Source of the DNA: Paractinoplanes aksuensis
GTDB lineage: Bacteria > Actinomycetota > Actinomycetes > Mycobacteriales > Micromonosporaceae
Direction of reading: 5' to 3'
Length of the DNA: 64,000 nt
Assembly (NCBI RefSeq): GCF_024137025.1
Contig: NZ_JAMYJR010000013.1
Span: 62,001 to 126,000, forward strand
The notes under the pieces were generated by a model that saw only the letters and a program-made list of their open reading frames with translations, was not told the DNA's origin and made no database searches. Below, piece after piece: positions 1-11,998 of the stretch. Made by a program: the position numbers and the translations under genes. Position 1 is the stretch's first letter. Each line of letters opens with the position of its first letter.

Positions 1-69
1 CGGAGCGATGCCTTCGAGGGTGTTGTCGTCAAGGCCTTCGAGCACCCGCCGACGGCCGCCGCGACCCAT
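1..69 (-). CDS. Possible 5' end of a gene leaving the window
   Basis: An ATG at 69 on the minus strand opens a frame of 23 codons to the window edge, starting with a basic MGRGGRRR stretch. It lies 26 bases downstream of the GH62 stop, on the same strand. No good ribosome binding site precedes the ATG and the product is not recognised, so this is only a possible gene start. Confidence 0.22.
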   Translation of the reverse strand, partial: MGRGGRRRVLEGLDDNTLEGIAP

Positions 70-95
70 GATCGCGACGGCCGTATCGGGTGGAA

Positions 96-1505
96 TCAGC
101 GCTGCCGGGTGAGCAGGCCGGGCCGGTAGGGCAGCAGGCCGTAGTCGCCGCCGGAGTTGGTGGCGCGGCCCTGGTAGAGCAGTTGCAGGTTGCAGGGGTC
201 GATGGTGTTGGTCTGGTCGGCGCTGGTGCGCAGCAGCTCGCCGTGGCTGATGTCGTTGGTCCAGGTGGCTCCGCTGTTGGCCTTGCCCGCGAACGGGTTG
301 TTGTAGGTGGTTGCGTTCGGGGTCCAGGTGCCGCTCAGGCTGGTCGCCGTGAACGAGCGGAAGTAGCGCTCCCACGAGCTGGTCCGGGCCTCGATGATCA
401 TCAGGTACTGGTTCTGGCCCTGTACCTTGTAGACCTGCGGCGCCTCGAAGATGTTCTCTGAGGTGTCGCTCATGATGGTGGTGTAGTTGGCGCCGAAGCT
501 GCCGGGGAAGTTGCCGATCGGCATGATCTGGCGGTAGATCTTGCCGTTGTCACCGGCGAAGAAGAGGTACATGTTCTGGTCGTCGCCGATGATCGTCTGG
601 TCGATCACGCCGGTGCCGGAATCGGTGATCTTCGCGGTGGACAGTGTTTGCGCGGCCGACCAGCCGTTGGCGTTGGCCGGGTTGGTCGAGGTGCGGTAGG
701 AGAATGAGGTCGGGCCCCACTGGTGGGCCAGGATCCAGATGTTCTTGGGTGCGAAGTAGAACAGCGACGGCGCGACGGTGCCCTGGTTCATGGTGTTCTG
801 GGTGGCCGAGCCGAGCTGGTTGAGGTTGTCGACGAGGCCGAAGTTCATCGAGCCCCAGCCGCCGGTGGCGCTGCTGCTGTGGGTGGTGGCGTAGACGAGC
901 TGCTTGCCCTGGTAGGGGGCGATGGTGAAGTCCTTGAGGGAGGCCCATCCGGACTTCGGCTGGGCCAGCGGGCCGGTCGAGCTCCAGCGGTACGACGACG
1001 GCAGGGAACACGTGGCCGGCGGTGTCGTCGGGGGCGGCGTGGTCACCGGCGGCGTCGTGACCGGTGGGGTGGTGGCCGGCGGGGTGGTGGTGCCGCCCGT
1101 ACAGGTCACGCCGTTGAGCGCGAAGCTCGAGGGCACCGGGTTCGCCGAGGTCCACGTGCCGCTGAAGCCGAACGACACCTGACCGCCGGTGGCCATCGAG
1201 CCGTTGTAGCTGGCGTTGCGGGCCGTGACGGCGGAGCCGGACTGGGTCACCGTGGCGTTCCAGGCCTGCGACACCGACTGCCCGGACCCGTACGACCAGG
1301 TCAGCGTCCAGCCGCTCACCGGGTCGCCCAGATTGGTGATCGCCACGTCGGCGTTGAAACCGCCCTGCCACTGCGACGACACGGCATAGCTGACCGAGCA
1401 GCCCGCGGCGGCGGCGTCGGCGGGCAGAGCCACGAGCGCACCGGTTGCCGCCAGCAAGCCGACACCGGCCGCGGTGACACCGGCCTTTCTGTTCCTGAGA
1501 TGCAT
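96..1505 (-). CDS. Secreted alpha-L-arabinofuranosidase, CBM2-GH62
   Basis: The protein has 469 residues: a signal peptide ending near residue 34 (after ADAAAA), a CBM2 module (about 35-137, starting [16 protein letters not shown]), a Thr/Pro linker, and a C-terminal GH62 domain (about 167-469). GH62 enzymes remove single arabinose side chains from arabinoxylan. Family signatures seen are [14 protein letters not shown], an acidic FEAPQVYK segment and the [11 protein letters not shown] stretch. It is the last gene of the six-gene xylan operon, 12 bases after the GH30 stop, so it should share the promoter in front of the GH10 gene. The GH62 assignment is firm; substrate preference is inferred from the family. 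Confidence 0.93.
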   Translation of the reverse strand: MHLRNRKAGVTAAGVGLLAATGALVALPADAAAAGCSVSYAVSSQWQGGFNADVAITNLGDPVSGWTLTWSYGSGQSVSQAWNATVTQSGSAVTARNASYNGSMATGGQVSFGFSGTWTSANPVPSSFALNGVTCTGGTTTPPATTPPVTTPPVTTPPPTTPPATCSLPSSYRWSSTGPLAQPKSGWASLKDFTIAPYQGKQLVYATTHSSSATGGWGSMNFGLVDNLNQLGSATQNTMNQGTVAPSLFYFAPKNIWILAHQWGPTSFSYRTSTNPANANGWSAAQTLSTAKITDSGTGVIDQTIIGDDQNMYLFFAGDNGKIYRQIMPIGNFPGSFGANYTTIMSDTSENIFEAPQVYKVQGQNQYLMIIEARTSSWERYFRSFTATSLSGTWTPNATTYNNPFAGKANSGATWTNDISHGELLRTSADQTNTIDPCNLQLLYQGRATNSGGDYGLLPYRPGLLTRQR

Positions 1506-1517
1506 CGGGGTCCTTTC

Positions 1518-3221
1518 CTAGTGGGTCAGCACGACCGTGGAGATGCTGCGAGCGGGGACGGAGACGGTGACCTGGGCGCCGTTCACGCTGGTGGGCTGGG
1601 CCGCAGCGTTGTCCGTACGGGAGGTCAGGTAGTGCTCGGCCCGGGTGATGTTCTGCGGCGCCTGCAGCACGGCGTTGCTGACGGCCGTGTTCGACCGGTT
1701 GAGCACCACGAGCGTCGTCTTGCCACCGCCGGAGTAGGCAGTCACCTCGAGCGGGTTCGCCTTGGAGCTCTTGGCCAGGGCGACACGCTGGTAGCCGGGG
1801 CGGACGTACTTGGCGTACTGGGAGAACGCGTAACCCCGCTTGAGCGGAGCCCCGGCGGTGGTGCCGTACGCGGCCTCACCGTCACCGATGAACGAGTAGT
1901 AGCGCTTGCCGTACCACCAGATGTAGGCGTTCCAGTTCGATTCCATCGACTTGTGGACCGTGCGCATGATGTCGTCGAGCGTCTCGTCCCAGACGGCCTG
2001 GTTGCCCGGGTTGCCCCAGATGTTGGAGCCGTTGCCGTCAGCCTCGTGGAAGTTCCATTCGGTCATCCACACCGGCTTGTTGTTCTGTTCGGCCAGCGTG
2101 TACGGCTTGAGCCGCCCGGAGTCCTCGGTGCCGTAAAGGTGCCCGCCGATGTAGCCGATGTTGTTGCGGGCGCTCGCGTCGTTGAGCGTCGGGTCGGTGT
2201 AGCCGTAGTTCATGTTCACCGCCTCGGCCACCATCAGCTTGGTGTTCTGCACCTTGGCGCCCTGGTCGCGGACGAAGGTGCGCAGCTCGGTGCCGCTCCA
2301 GTCCATCGAGTCGTAGTCGGGATGCCAGTCCGGCTCGTTCTGCACCGAGGTGACGTCGATCGGCACGCCCTGACCGCGCATGTACTGCACGTAGCTGTTG
2401 AGGTGACCGGCGTAGTCGTCGTAGTAGTCGGTCTTGAGTTTGCCGCCGTTGACCCGGCTGTTGTTGGTCTTCCACGCGGCCGGGGCAGTCCACGGCGAGG
2501 CCAGGATCTTCACCCCGGAGCCGGACGACTTGGCCGCCTTGAGCGCGTTGACCTGCGTCGACCATTCACCGGAGACCGGCGAGATGCCCGTCCGTACGAT
2601 CGACAGCCCCAACTGCCCCGCGCCGAGCCCGACCAGCGTCTGCGTCTCGGCCGTGGACCACGTGCCACCCCAGATCGGCGTCGCGGCGCCGAAACCGTCG
2701 ACCGTCTGGTACTTGGTGGCCGCGTTCACCGTGATGTCCGCGGCACCGGTCGGTGGGGTGGTGGGTGGGGTGGTCGGCGGGGTCGTGGGCGGTGTGGTCG
2801 GCGTCGTCGCGCCGGTGCACGTCACACCGTTGACGGCGAAACTGGCCGGCGCCGGGTTGGTGCTGCCCGACGAGCCGCTGAACCCGAACGACACGGTCTG
2901 GTTGGTCGCGACCGAGCCGTTGTAGCTCGCGTTGCGCGCCGTGACGGCCGAGCCGGACTGGGTGACGGTGGCGTTCCAGGCCTGGGTGACGGTCTGGCCG
3001 GCGCTGTACGTCCACGTGACGGCCCAGCTCGTGAGCGGGTCGCCGAGGTTGGTCACGGCGACGTCGGCGTTGAACCCGCCCTGCCACTGCGACGACACGG
3101 CGTACTTGACCGAGCAGCCCGCGGCCGCGGCCCCGGCCGGCAGGGCCACCGCGACGGCGGCCGACGCCAGGAGCACGCCGGCGGCCGAGGCGAGGGCAGT
3201 GGTGATTCTCTTTCTCATCAT
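1518..3221 (-). CDS. Secreted CBM2-GH30 xylanase (glucuronoxylanase type)
   Basis: The protein has 567 residues: signal peptide to about 37, CBM2 (about 38-138), a TTPP-repeat linker, and a GH30 (beta/alpha)8 catalytic domain with its small beta domain. The likely acid/base Glu is in SVQNEPDW (near residue 297) and the nucleophile Glu in WMTEWNFH (near 388). The fold resembles GH30 endo-xylanases that cut glucuronoxylan. The open frame runs far upstream, but the start is taken at the ATG at 3221: it sits one base after GGGAG, begins a normal signal peptide, and its ATGA overlaps the stop of the esterase gene by 4 bases, implying translational coupling. A second ATG follows at once (3218). Confidence 0.92.
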   Translation of the reverse strand: MMRKRITTALASAAGVLLASAAVAVALPAGAAAAGCSVKYAVSSQWQGGFNADVAVTNLGDPLTSWAVTWTYSAGQTVTQAWNATVTQSGSAVTARNASYNGSVATNQTVSFGFSGSSGSTNPAPASFAVNGVTCTGATTPTTPPTTPPTTPPTTPPTGAADITVNAATKYQTVDGFGAATPIWGGTWSTAETQTLVGLGAGQLGLSIVRTGISPVSGEWSTQVNALKAAKSSGSGVKILASPWTAPAAWKTNNSRVNGGKLKTDYYDDYAGHLNSYVQYMRGQGVPIDVTSVQNEPDWHPDYDSMDWSGTELRTFVRDQGAKVQNTKLMVAEAVNMNYGYTDPTLNDASARNNIGYIGGHLYGTEDSGRLKPYTLAEQNNKPVWMTEWNFHEADGNGSNIWGNPGNQAVWDETLDDIMRTVHKSMESNWNAYIWWYGKRYYSFIGDGEAAYGTTAGAPLKRGYAFSQYAKYVRPGYQRVALAKSSKANPLEVTAYSGGGKTTLVVLNRSNTAVSNAVLQAPQNITRAEHYLTSRTDNAAAQPTSVNGAQVTVSVPARSISTVVLTH

Positions 3222-4486
3222 GCTCCCTGGAATTGCGAGAAGAACTTCCAGACCTCGCCTTTGGTCCACGTCGTGACGCCGCTCTCGGCGGTCGTGCCGT
3301 CCACGTGGCCGGGCAGGTGGCCGCCGTCGAACGCGGCCCAGACGACCGGATGTCCGGCCCGGCATCCGGCGTACGCGGTGGTGATGTGGGTCCGGCTGCC
3401 GGCGGCCGGCTCCCGGGGATTCTGCGGGGTGCAGCCGTTGTTGGCGACGAACTTGTCCCGCAACGCCCGGCCCTGCGCGATGGACAGCACGTTGTCGCTG
3501 ATCCCGTGGATGCCGAGGTACGCGACGGGCTGGGTGCCGCCGCTGCAGCCGCTGATCTGGGCGCCGGAGAACACGGCGACGGCGCGGAAGACCGTGGGCC
3601 GGGCACAGGCCAGGGCGTAGCTCATCCCGCCGCCGTAACTGAACCCGGTGGCGAACCGTAGCCTCGGGTCGACGCACAGGTCGCTCTCGAGGCGCCGGAT
3701 CATGTCGTCGACGAAGGTGACGTCCTCGCCGCCGCTGTTGGCCCAGCCGGCGTTGAGGCCTTGCGGCGCGACCAGGATCGCGGTGTTGTTCGACTGCTCC
3801 TGCTGGCCGTAGTAGGACCACGCGGCCCCGCTGGTGCCGCCCGAGCTGACGTCGGTGGCCGACCCGCCCCGCCAGTGGAAGGCGAAGATGATCCGGTACG
3901 GGGTGCTGTTGTTGTACCCGCGGGGCACACGCAGGATGAAGCTCCGGCTCTTGCCGCCGCTCTGGATCGTGTGGGTGCCGTCGGCCAGCGTCGGAGTCCG
4001 TCCGCAGCCGCCGCTGCCCGTCGGGGGTGTCGTGGGCGGTGTCGTCGGCGGGGTGGTGGGCGGTGTCGTCGGGGTGGTTCCGCCGCCGCAGGTCACGCCG
4101 TTGACGGCGAAGCCCGTGGGCACCGTGTTGCTGCCGGTCCACGAGCCGTTGAAGCCGAAGGAGACGGTCGCGCCGGTGGCGATCGAGCCGTTGTAGCTCG
4201 CGTTGCGGGCCGTGACGGCCGAGCCGGACTGGGTGACGGTGGCGTTCCAGGCCTGGGTGATCTGCTGACCCGAGCCGTACGTCCAGGTCAGGGTCCATCC
4301 GTTGACGGCGTCGCCCAGGTTGGTCACGGCGACCTCGGCGCCGAAACCGCCCTGCCACTGCGAGGTCACGGTGTACCGGACGGAACATCCGGTTGCGGCC
4401 TGCGCCGGACCGGTCGCGACGGCGATGCCCGTGGCGGCCAGCACGGCGGCCAGGGCCGCGGCTTTGAGGGGGCCGAGATGTCGCAC
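3218..4486 (-). CDS. Secreted CBM2-CE1-type esterase (feruloyl/acetyl xylan esterase-like)
   Basis: The protein has 422 residues: signal peptide (about 1-31), CBM2 (about 32-133), TTPP linker, and an alpha/beta-hydrolase esterase of the CE1/PHB-depolymerase type. The catalytic triad is visible: Ser in GFSYGGG, Asp in GISDN, His in GGHLPGH. Such enzymes release ferulate or acetate from xylan, which fits a gene between GH30 and GH43 enzymes. It starts 22 bases after the preceding GH43 stop and overlaps the GH30 start by 4 bases. Feruloyl versus acetyl specificity cannot be read from sequence. Confidence 0.9.
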   Translation of the reverse strand: MRHLGPLKAAALAAVLAATGIAVATGPAQAATGCSVRYTVTSQWQGGFGAEVAVTNLGDAVNGWTLTWTYGSGQQITQAWNATVTQSGSAVTARNASYNGSIATGATVSFGFNGSWTGSNTVPTGFAVNGVTCGGGTTPTTPPTTPPTTPPTTPPTGSGGCGRTPTLADGTHTIQSGGKSRSFILRVPRGYNNSTPYRIIFAFHWRGGSATDVSSGGTSGAAWSYYGQQEQSNNTAILVAPQGLNAGWANSGGEDVTFVDDMIRRLESDLCVDPRLRFATGFSYGGGMSYALACARPTVFRAVAVFSGAQISGCSGGTQPVAYLGIHGISDNVLSIAQGRALRDKFVANNGCTPQNPREPAAGSRTHITTAYAGCRAGHPVVWAAFDGGHLPGHVDGTTAESGVTTWTKGEVWKFFSQFQGA

Positions 4487-4508
4487 GACTTTTCTCCTTG
4501 TCGTCGGG

Positions 4509-6203
4509 TCAGGCGGTGGCGCAGCTCAGCGCCGGCGTCGAGGGGTTGCCCGTGGCCAGCAGGCCGAAGGTGGTCGAGGCGCCAGGGGCCAGGCCGCCGT
4601 TGTACGAGGCGTTGGCGACCGTCACGCCGGTGCCGCTGGTGGTCAGCGAGCCGTTCCAGACCTGGCTGACGCTCTGCCCGGAGGCGAGGGTCCAGCCGAC
4701 CCGCCAGCCGTTGACCGCGCCCGAGCCCGCCGTGACGGTGACCTCGGCCTGGAACCCGCCGCTCCAGGTGCTGGTGGTGCGGAACGAGGCCGTGCACCCG
4801 GCGCCGGTGGGCGGGGGCGTGGTGCTGGGCGGCGGGGTGGTGGTGCCGGCCGGGGCGAACTGCCAGCGGTCGACGTTGAACAGGCTCCCGCTGCCCCCGG
4901 TGAACCGCAGGTACAGATCGTGGGTGCCGCTCACGGCGGCCGGGCAGGTGACGTCGGTGAAGGTCTGCCAGCCGCCCGTGCCGGGCACGGTGCACGTTCC
5001 GGCCAGGGTGCCGGTGCTGCTGTCGAGCCGCAGCTCGATCCGGCCGCCGCTTCCGGCGGAGGCGACCCGAGCCGTGAAGCTCGCGGATCCCGTACCGAAG
5101 GAAACGCCTTTGACCTTGATCCAGTCGCCGTTGTCGATGAAGCTGACGCTGCGCCCGCCGCCGCTCAACGCCTCGGTCTCGACACCCGACTCGGTGGCGA
5201 TGGTCTCGGCCTCCTGGCGGCGGTACGGGTCCAGGGTGCCCACCTGCGGCGCCCCGGCCGTGGTCATGGTGATGGTCGGAATGGTGCCGTCGGAGCGATA
5301 ACTGAACTTCTCCACCGCGACCGAACGCGTGTAACCGCCACCGCCGGGCAACGCGCCGTTGTGGTAGAAGAAGTACGAGCCGCCGGCGAAGTCGACTATG
5401 CCTGGGTGGTTGGTGAAACTGCTGCCCTGCGTGGGCATCACCGTCCCGCGGTAGGTCCACGGCCCGAGCGGCCCGGGCGCGGTGGAGTAGGCGATGAACT
5501 CCGAGCAGCACTTCGCGGCGAAGACCATGTAGTACAGACCGCCGCGCTTGTAGACCCAGGGCCCCTCCTCGTACAGGGTGGGCCGGTTGGCGTCACCGCT
5601 GCGGGAGCCGAAGCCCGCCGTGGTCAACGCGATCTTCGTCGGGCTGCCGCTGAACGAGATCATGTCCGGGTTGAGCTTGACGTACCACAGGTTGGGGTTG
5701 CCCCAGTACAGATAGGCCTGGCCGTCGTCGTCGATGAACACGGTCGGGTCGATCTCGTTGGTGTCGGCCAGCGGGCGGCCCAGCGCGTCCCGGAACGGGC
5801 CGGTGGGGCTCTCGGCGACGGCGACGCCGATGGCCATGCGCCCGGTGGCGCGCACCTTCATCGGGACGTACCAGTAGAACTTGCCGTTGCGTTCGACGGC
5901 CTGCCCGGCCCAGGCGTTGTCGCTGGCCCAGCTGAAACTGGCCAGGTTGAGCGGCGAGCCGTGGTCGGTCCAGTTGACCATGTCGGCCGACGACCACACC
6001 CGCCATTCCTTCATGGTGAAGTACGTCGAGCCGTCCTCGTCGCGACCGGTGTAGAGGTAGACCCGGCCGTCGTGCACCAGCGGCGCCGGATCGGCGGTGT
6101 AGATGGTCTGCACGATCGGGTTGTCGGCGCGTGCCGGCCCAGGAACGACGAGGACGGTCAGGACGAGCGCGCACAGGGCGAGCAGGCTGCGGACTCTGCT
6201 CAT
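4509..6203 (-). CDS. Secreted GH43 with CBM6 and CBM2
   Basis: The protein has 564 residues: signal peptide (about 1-27), five-bladed GH43 domain (about 28-330), CBM6 (about 345-460, EAETIA start and DNGDWIKV segment), short linker and C-terminal CBM2. GH43 catalytic acids are visible as Asp in YTADPAPLV, Asp in EIDPTVFID and Glu in LYEEGPWVY. The likely role is arabinofuranosidase or xylosidase on arabinoxylan. The frame extends upstream, but the ATG at 6203 is chosen because it begins the signal peptide and overlaps the previous stop as ATGA. CBM2 is C-terminal here, whereas the neighbouring esterase, GH30 and GH62 carry it at the N terminus. Confidence 0.9.
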   Translation of the reverse strand: MSRVRSLLALCALVLTVLVVPGPARADNPIVQTIYTADPAPLVHDGRVYLYTGRDEDGSTYFTMKEWRVWSSADMVNWTDHGSPLNLASFSWASDNAWAGQAVERNGKFYWYVPMKVRATGRMAIGVAVAESPTGPFRDALGRPLADTNEIDPTVFIDDDGQAYLYWGNPNLWYVKLNPDMISFSGSPTKIALTTAGFGSRSGDANRPTLYEEGPWVYKRGGLYYMVFAAKCCSEFIAYSTAPGPLGPWTYRGTVMPTQGSSFTNHPGIVDFAGGSYFFYHNGALPGGGGYTRSVAVEKFSYRSDGTIPTITMTTAGAPQVGTLDPYRRQEAETIATESGVETEALSGGGRSVSFIDNGDWIKVKGVSFGTGSASFTARVASAGSGGRIELRLDSSTGTLAGTCTVPGTGGWQTFTDVTCPAAVSGTHDLYLRFTGGSGSLFNVDRWQFAPAGTTTPPPSTTPPPTGAGCTASFRTTSTWSGGFQAEVTVTAGSGAVNGWRVGWTLASGQSVSQVWNGSLTTSGTGVTVANASYNGGLAPGASTTFGLLATGNPSTPALSCATA

Positions 6204-8188
6204 GGCGTGCTCACCGCGAACTGGTTGACGGTGACCGCGCCGCCCAGGGCCTGCGTGGCGTGGTTGAACAGGCCGAAGCGGTAGCCCATGAAGAACTGCC
6301 AGTCGTTGTTCAACGTGAAGGCCGGGCCCAGGTTGGTGAAGGTGGTGCCGTTGGTGCTGTACGAGAACGTCGCCGTACGCCCGGACCCGGGCCGGATGTC
6401 GGCGCTGACCCGCAGCCAGATCCGGCCGCCGCTGACCGCCGCGCCGGCCCGTTCGCTGCCGGTGCCGGTGGTCGACCACCCGCTGGTCGACATGCTCAGC
6501 CCGTCGGTCATCGAGACCCGGGTGGTGCCGTTGTCCTTACGGAGGCCGATCCACGCCGAGCGGTCGCGCAGCATGGCCAGGCCCGACCGGTCACCGTTGG
6601 CCATCGACGAGTAGTCGAGCTGCACGGTGGCCGTCGACGACGGGCCTTGGATGCGCCGGGTCAGGGTGTTGCGGGCGTTGTAGAGGTCGTTGGTGACGGT
6701 GGCGGTCGACAGCCGCAACCCGTTGCCCACACTGAACTTGGACGTGTCCGGGTTGTGGTTCCACTCGTACTGCGGGCCCAGCGTGCTGTCGGTGAACGAG
6801 TCGCTGCCGGTCATCGGGGCCACCGGGTGCCACGGCAGGTTGGGCCGTGGGTAGCTCGCCCCCCAGCGGCCGTTGACGGTCTGCAGCACGGGCCAGCCGT
6901 CGTTGCTCCACGTGATCGGGGCCAGCGTAGGCATCCGGCCGCCCGGGTAGGCGTCGGTGAAGGCCATGTACCACCACTGACCGCTCTGCGTCATCACGAG
7001 GCCGCCCTGGTGCGGCACCCCGCCGCCGGAGATCGGGCCGGGCAGGTTGAGCAGGACCTGACGCTGCTCGTACGGGCCGAACGGGCTGGTCGAACGCAGC
7101 ACGTACTGGCCGTTGGCGGGCCGGGTGAGCCAGATGTAGTAGTAGCTGCCGCGCTTGTACATCCGGGCGCCCTCGAGCGTGCCGATGCTCGACGGCGTGG
7201 TGTAGACGGTCTGCGACCGTACCTCGGAGGTCAGGTCGGACGACAGCTGGGCGACGCTGATCGTCCCGTTGCCGTACGCCACGTACGGGGTGTCGTTGTC
7301 GAACAACAGCCCGGCGTCGTAGTAGCACTTGTTGATGCGCGCCTTCTTGGACCATCCGCTGCCAGCGTTGGCCGACGTGTAGACGTACGTGCGGTTGAAC
7401 TCGGTGCAGCCCAGCCAGTAGTACGTGCTGTTGGCCGGGCGGTAGTTGAAGGCCGAGGCCCAGATGCCCTTGACGTACGCCCGGCCGCCGGACATGTCGT
7501 AGGCGCCGGAGTCGAAGTCGAGCCGGGGCACCGAGTGGCCGTAGTACTCCCAGTTGACCAGGTCGTACGAGCGCAGGACGGGCGCGCCGGGCGAGTAGTG
7601 CATGGTCGAGGCGGAGTAGTAGTACGCGTCGCCGACCCGGATGATGTCGCCGTCGGCGAAGTCCTGCCACACGACCGGGTTGGTGAACGTCGCCGGGGCC
7701 GACGGGTCCGGTGGTGGCGTGGTGGGCGGGGGCGTGACCGGGGGTGTGGTGACCGGAGGTGTCGTCGGCGTCGTGGCTCCGGTGCAGGTGACGCCGTTGA
7801 GGGTGAAGCTCGCCGGGGCCGGGTTGGCCGAACCGGATCCGTTGAAGCCGAAGGAGACGCTGCCGCCGCTGGGCACGCTGCCGTTGTAGGCGGCGTTGGT
7901 CACCGTCACCTGCGCACCGGACTGCGTGACGGTGCCGTTCCACAGCTGCGTGACGCTCTGCCCGGCGGTGAACGACCAGCCGAGCTGCCACCCGGTGAGC
8001 GGGTCGCCGAGATTGTCGACGGTCACGGCGGCGCCGAATCCGCCCTCCCACTGGTTGGTGATCGAGTACGTGACCCGGCAACCCGCGGCGGCCTGGGCGC
8101 TGGTGGTGACGGTGGCGCCGGCGACGCCGACGGCCAGGACGAGGCTCGCGGCGAGCCAGAGGCGCAGGCGGGTGCGGGTGCGGGACAT
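6200..8188 (-). CDS. Secreted CBM2-GH43 beta-xylosidase/arabinofuranosidase
   Basis: The protein has 662 residues: signal peptide (about 1-33), CBM2 (about 34-135), Thr/Pro linker, GH43 domain (about 165-480) and a C-terminal beta-sandwich (about 485-662) of the kind found behind GH43 beta-xylosidases. Catalytic acids are visible as Asp in DFADGDIIRV, Asp in YYDAGLLFD and Glu in GTLEGARMYKRG. The C-terminal sandwich usually completes the active site of xylosidases acting on short oligosaccharides. It lies 66 bases after the GH10 gene and overlaps the next GH43 gene by 4 bases. Confidence 0.92.
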   Translation of the reverse strand: MSRTRTRLRLWLAASLVLAVGVAGATVTTSAQAAAGCRVTYSITNQWEGGFGAAVTVDNLGDPLTGWQLGWSFTAGQSVTQLWNGTVTQSGAQVTVTNAAYNGSVPSGGSVSFGFNGSGSANPAPASFTLNGVTCTGATTPTTPPVTTPPVTPPPTTPPPDPSAPATFTNPVVWQDFADGDIIRVGDAYYYSASTMHYSPGAPVLRSYDLVNWEYYGHSVPRLDFDSGAYDMSGGRAYVKGIWASAFNYRPANSTYYWLGCTEFNRTYVYTSANAGSGWSKKARINKCYYDAGLLFDNDTPYVAYGNGTISVAQLSSDLTSEVRSQTVYTTPSSIGTLEGARMYKRGSYYYIWLTRPANGQYVLRSTSPFGPYEQRQVLLNLPGPISGGGVPHQGGLVMTQSGQWWYMAFTDAYPGGRMPTLAPITWSNDGWPVLQTVNGRWGASYPRPNLPWHPVAPMTGSDSFTDSTLGPQYEWNHNPDTSKFSVGNGLRLSTATVTNDLYNARNTLTRRIQGPSSTATVQLDYSSMANGDRSGLAMLRDRSAWIGLRKDNGTTRVSMTDGLSMSTSGWSTTGTGSERAGAAVSGGRIWLRVSADIRPGSGRTATFSYSTNGTTFTNLGPAFTLNNDWQFFMGYRFGLFNHATQALGGAVTVNQFAVSTP

Positions 8189-8254
8189 CTTCGGCTCTTT
8201 TCTGGGCGCAGGGGTCCCGCCGGCCCGGCCACCCCGGGCCGGCGGGAGACGGGA

Positions 8255-9892
<1,638 letters not shown>

Positions 9893-10007
9893 TCAACGCC
9901 CTGCAGGGCGCAACCACACGTACTGGTCGGGCGCGGCCTGGCACTCACACAACTCGACGCGCATCTGGACCGGTCTCGAGCGGCTGCTGCCCCGGATCGG
10001 CGCCTAG

Positions 10008-11447
10008 TTGCAGCGCGATCTCGTCCTGCGGGGGCTGGCGGAGAATCCGTCGGTCCCCGCCGCTGCGCTTCTGAGCCTGATGGAGCGCTGGCCGGAGCCG
10101 GTGGCCCGTGGGCTCGCGGCTCGCGCTTCCCTGCCTGTGGAAGTGCAGGAGCGGATGGCCGCCCACGAGTCGCGCCAGGTCCGGAGCGCTCTCGCTCGGC
10201 ACGTGGGGCTGGCCCCGGCGCTTCGCGGCCGCCTGCTCACCGATCCCGATTGGCGGGTCCGCGTCAGCGTCTTCAGCACCCGGCATCCGCTCCCCGCGGA
10301 GTTGCTGATCCCGCTGATGACCGACCTGCTCGACCCAGCGGACGACGTGCTGCACACCAGCAACGAGCTCTTCGCGGAGCTCTTCTTCGCGGACTGGAAG
10401 CGGGTCGCCGTCGCTGCCCGGCATCCTGATCCGCGGGTGCGCCGAGCCGCGGTGCCCAACCTGCGGCGCGACGATCTGCCGGCCATGCTGGACGATCCCG
10501 ATCCGGAAGTGGCGTCGGCCGCAGCCGCGACGATCGCCGAGCACGAGCGCATCATGCAGCCGGCCGACCTGCCCGAACACCACTGTCATGCCTTCTGGCA
10601 CGTGCTGGAGCGGCCGCTCTCGCCCGCGTTGGCCGAGCAGGTGGCCACCTCCGACGACGTCGACGCCGTACGGACTATCGCCCGCAACCCCACGCTCTCG
10701 CCCGCCCTCGTCGAGTCGCTCTCACACCATCCGGCGGCCGAAGTCCGCGTCGTGATCGCCGGCCGGGCCGGCCTGACCGCCGATCAGGTCGCGGCCCTGG
10801 AGGCCGATCCCGATGACGCCGTCCGCCAAGCGGTAGCGAATCATGCGTACGTCTCGCAAGCGGAACAGGCGATCCTGGACGGACAGGCCGACCTGGAACC
10901 GGAGCTGGCCTCGCTGTGGGCCCGCTCGGCCAATCCGCGGCTTCGCCGCCGGGCGGCGCAGCGCGCGGACCTGCGACCCGAGGTGGTCGAGCGGCTCGCC
11001 GCCGATCCCGATGCCGAGGTGCGAGCCACGCTGGCCCTGAACTCATCCGGGGCCTCGGGTGAGTTGTTGCTCGGCTGCTTCCTCGAGGGGTGGCACCGGA
11101 CCCAGCTGCTGGCCCGGCCGCAGTTTCCCCGGGCCGGGCTGGCCCGGTTCGCCGATCACCCCGATCCCCGCGTACGGGATCTGGTCGCCCACGACCCGGC
11201 CGCGGACCCGGCGGTGATCGACCTTCTGACCACCGACCCCGATGTGTTTGTCCGCCGGACGATGGCTCGCTGCCCCCGGCTGCCCGGCGACCGCCTGGTC
11301 ACCCTGCTCGACGACGCCGAGCTGGCCGCCGATGCCGCCGCCAACCCGTCGCTGAACTGGCGCTCGCTGGGGATCTGGGAGGGTTTGGTCGACGAGAACG
11401 GCGGCAGTGGCCAAGGTGTCGGTGTCGAGGATTCGCCCGCGGGCTGA
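10008..11447 (+). CDS. Leucine-rich repeat variant (LRV) / HEAT-like repeat protein
   Basis: About 479 residues built almost wholly of short alpha-helical repeats of the type LRGLAENPSVPAAALL / VRxxVAxxxxL, as in LRV proteins of actinomycetes. These are solenoid scaffolds of unknown partner; no catalytic motif, signal peptide or membrane segment is visible. The frame opens with TTG at 10008, directly after an in-frame TAG (10005-10007), and codons upstream of that TAG read plausibly (LLPRIGA). So the true start is uncertain and an N-terminal truncation is possible. An exact 227-bp piece of this gene recurs at 60481. Confidence 0.72.
   Translation: MQRDLVLRGLAENPSVPAAALLSLMERWPEPVARGLAARASLPVEVQERMAAHESRQVRSALARHVGLAPALRGRLLTDPDWRVRVSVFSTRHPLPAELLIPLMTDLLDPADDVLHTSNELFAELFFADWKRVAVAARHPDPRVRRAAVPNLRRDDLPAMLDDPDPEVASAAAATIAEHERIMQPADLPEHHCHAFWHVLERPLSPALAEQVATSDDVDAVRTIARNPTLSPALVESLSHHPAAEVRVVIAGRAGLTADQVAALEADPDDAVRQAVANHAYVSQAEQAILDGQADLEPELASLWARSANPRLRRRAAQRADLRPEVVERLAADPDAEVRATLALNSSGASGELLLGCFLEGWHRTQLLARPQFPRAGLARFADHPDPRVRDLVAHDPAADPAVIDLLTTDPDVFVRRTMARCPRLPGDRLVTLLDDAELAADAAANPSLNWRSLGIWEGLVDENGGSGQGVGVEDSPAG
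10661..10887 (+). repeat. 227-bp segment exactly repeated at 60481-60707
   Basis: By direct comparison every base from 10661 to 10887 is the same as 60481 to 60707. After 10887 the two copies diverge, with point changes and a 7-8 base gap. The segment encodes part of the LRV repeat array. Confidence 0.93.
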
Positions 11448-11464
11448 GGCGCCTCGTCAGCGTT

Positions 11465-11872
11465 TCACTGCCGACCGGCCGCTGGATCTTGCCAGAGGCT
11501 ACGGAGAAGGCCGGCCAGGGCGTCGGCGCTGACCGGCTTCTGGAAATAGGGGGCATCAGGCGGGACGAGCCCGGTCGCCAAGGCGATGTGCCGGGGAACT
11601 CCGGTAGCGAACACGGTCTTGATGTGTGGGTGGGCGTCGGTGATGCGACGTGCCAGGTCGCCGTTCAGGTCACCGGGGAGCGAGAGGTCGGCGATGAGGA
11701 CGTTGATGTCGGCGCCCTGCTGCTCGCATATGGTCATGGCCCCTCGAGGATCAGTGGCGGTCAGGACCCGGAATCCACGGACGTCGAGCATGCGACCCAT
11801 CACGGTGCAGACATCGGGGTCGTCGTCGACGAGGAGTACGACGGGCTTGTTTATCCTGGCTCGGGTCGACAC
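11465..11872 (-). CDS. Stand-alone response regulator receiver protein
   Basis: The protein has 135 residues and consists of one receiver domain: acidic pair in LLVDDDPDV, phospho-acceptor Asp in LIADLSLPG, switch position in VFATG, and Lys in FQKPVSAD. No output domain follows. Such single-domain proteins pass phosphate on or bind partners. No histidine kinase is adjacent, so the cognate kinase is unknown. It is convergent with the LRV gene. The 126 bases upstream (to 11999) show no further gene. Confidence 0.88.
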   Translation of the reverse strand: MSTRARINKPVVLLVDDDPDVCTVMGRMLDVRGFRVLTATDPRGAMTICEQQGADINVLIADLSLPGDLNGDLARRITDAHPHIKTVFATGVPRHIALATGLVPPDAPYFQKPVSADALAGLLRSLWQDPAAGRQ

Positions 11873-11998
11873 ACAGGCACCTCTCGCTCGTAGCTGACAC
11901 TATCGCGCGACTCTTCGCCATCGGATGCCTTCGGCGTTATCGGCCCACCCGCGCTGAGGAGCAGTGGCATGCACGTCCAGGGCGAGAACATCGGCCTG

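Noticed and set aside
1021..1090. Short GC-rich repeats that might look like a CRISPR or VNTR
   Set aside because: They encode the Thr/Pro linkers between CBM2 and catalytic domains; no spacer structure.
723..3620. 965-codon open frame on the plus strand
   Set aside because: It lies opposite the GH62, GH30 and esterase genes and its product is low-complexity Arg/Gly/Val-rich; a shadow frame caused by high GC.
3222..4388. Upstream extension of the GH30 frame to 4388
   Set aside because: Arg/His/Pro-rich residues opposite in frame to the esterase; the true start with a signal peptide is at 3221.
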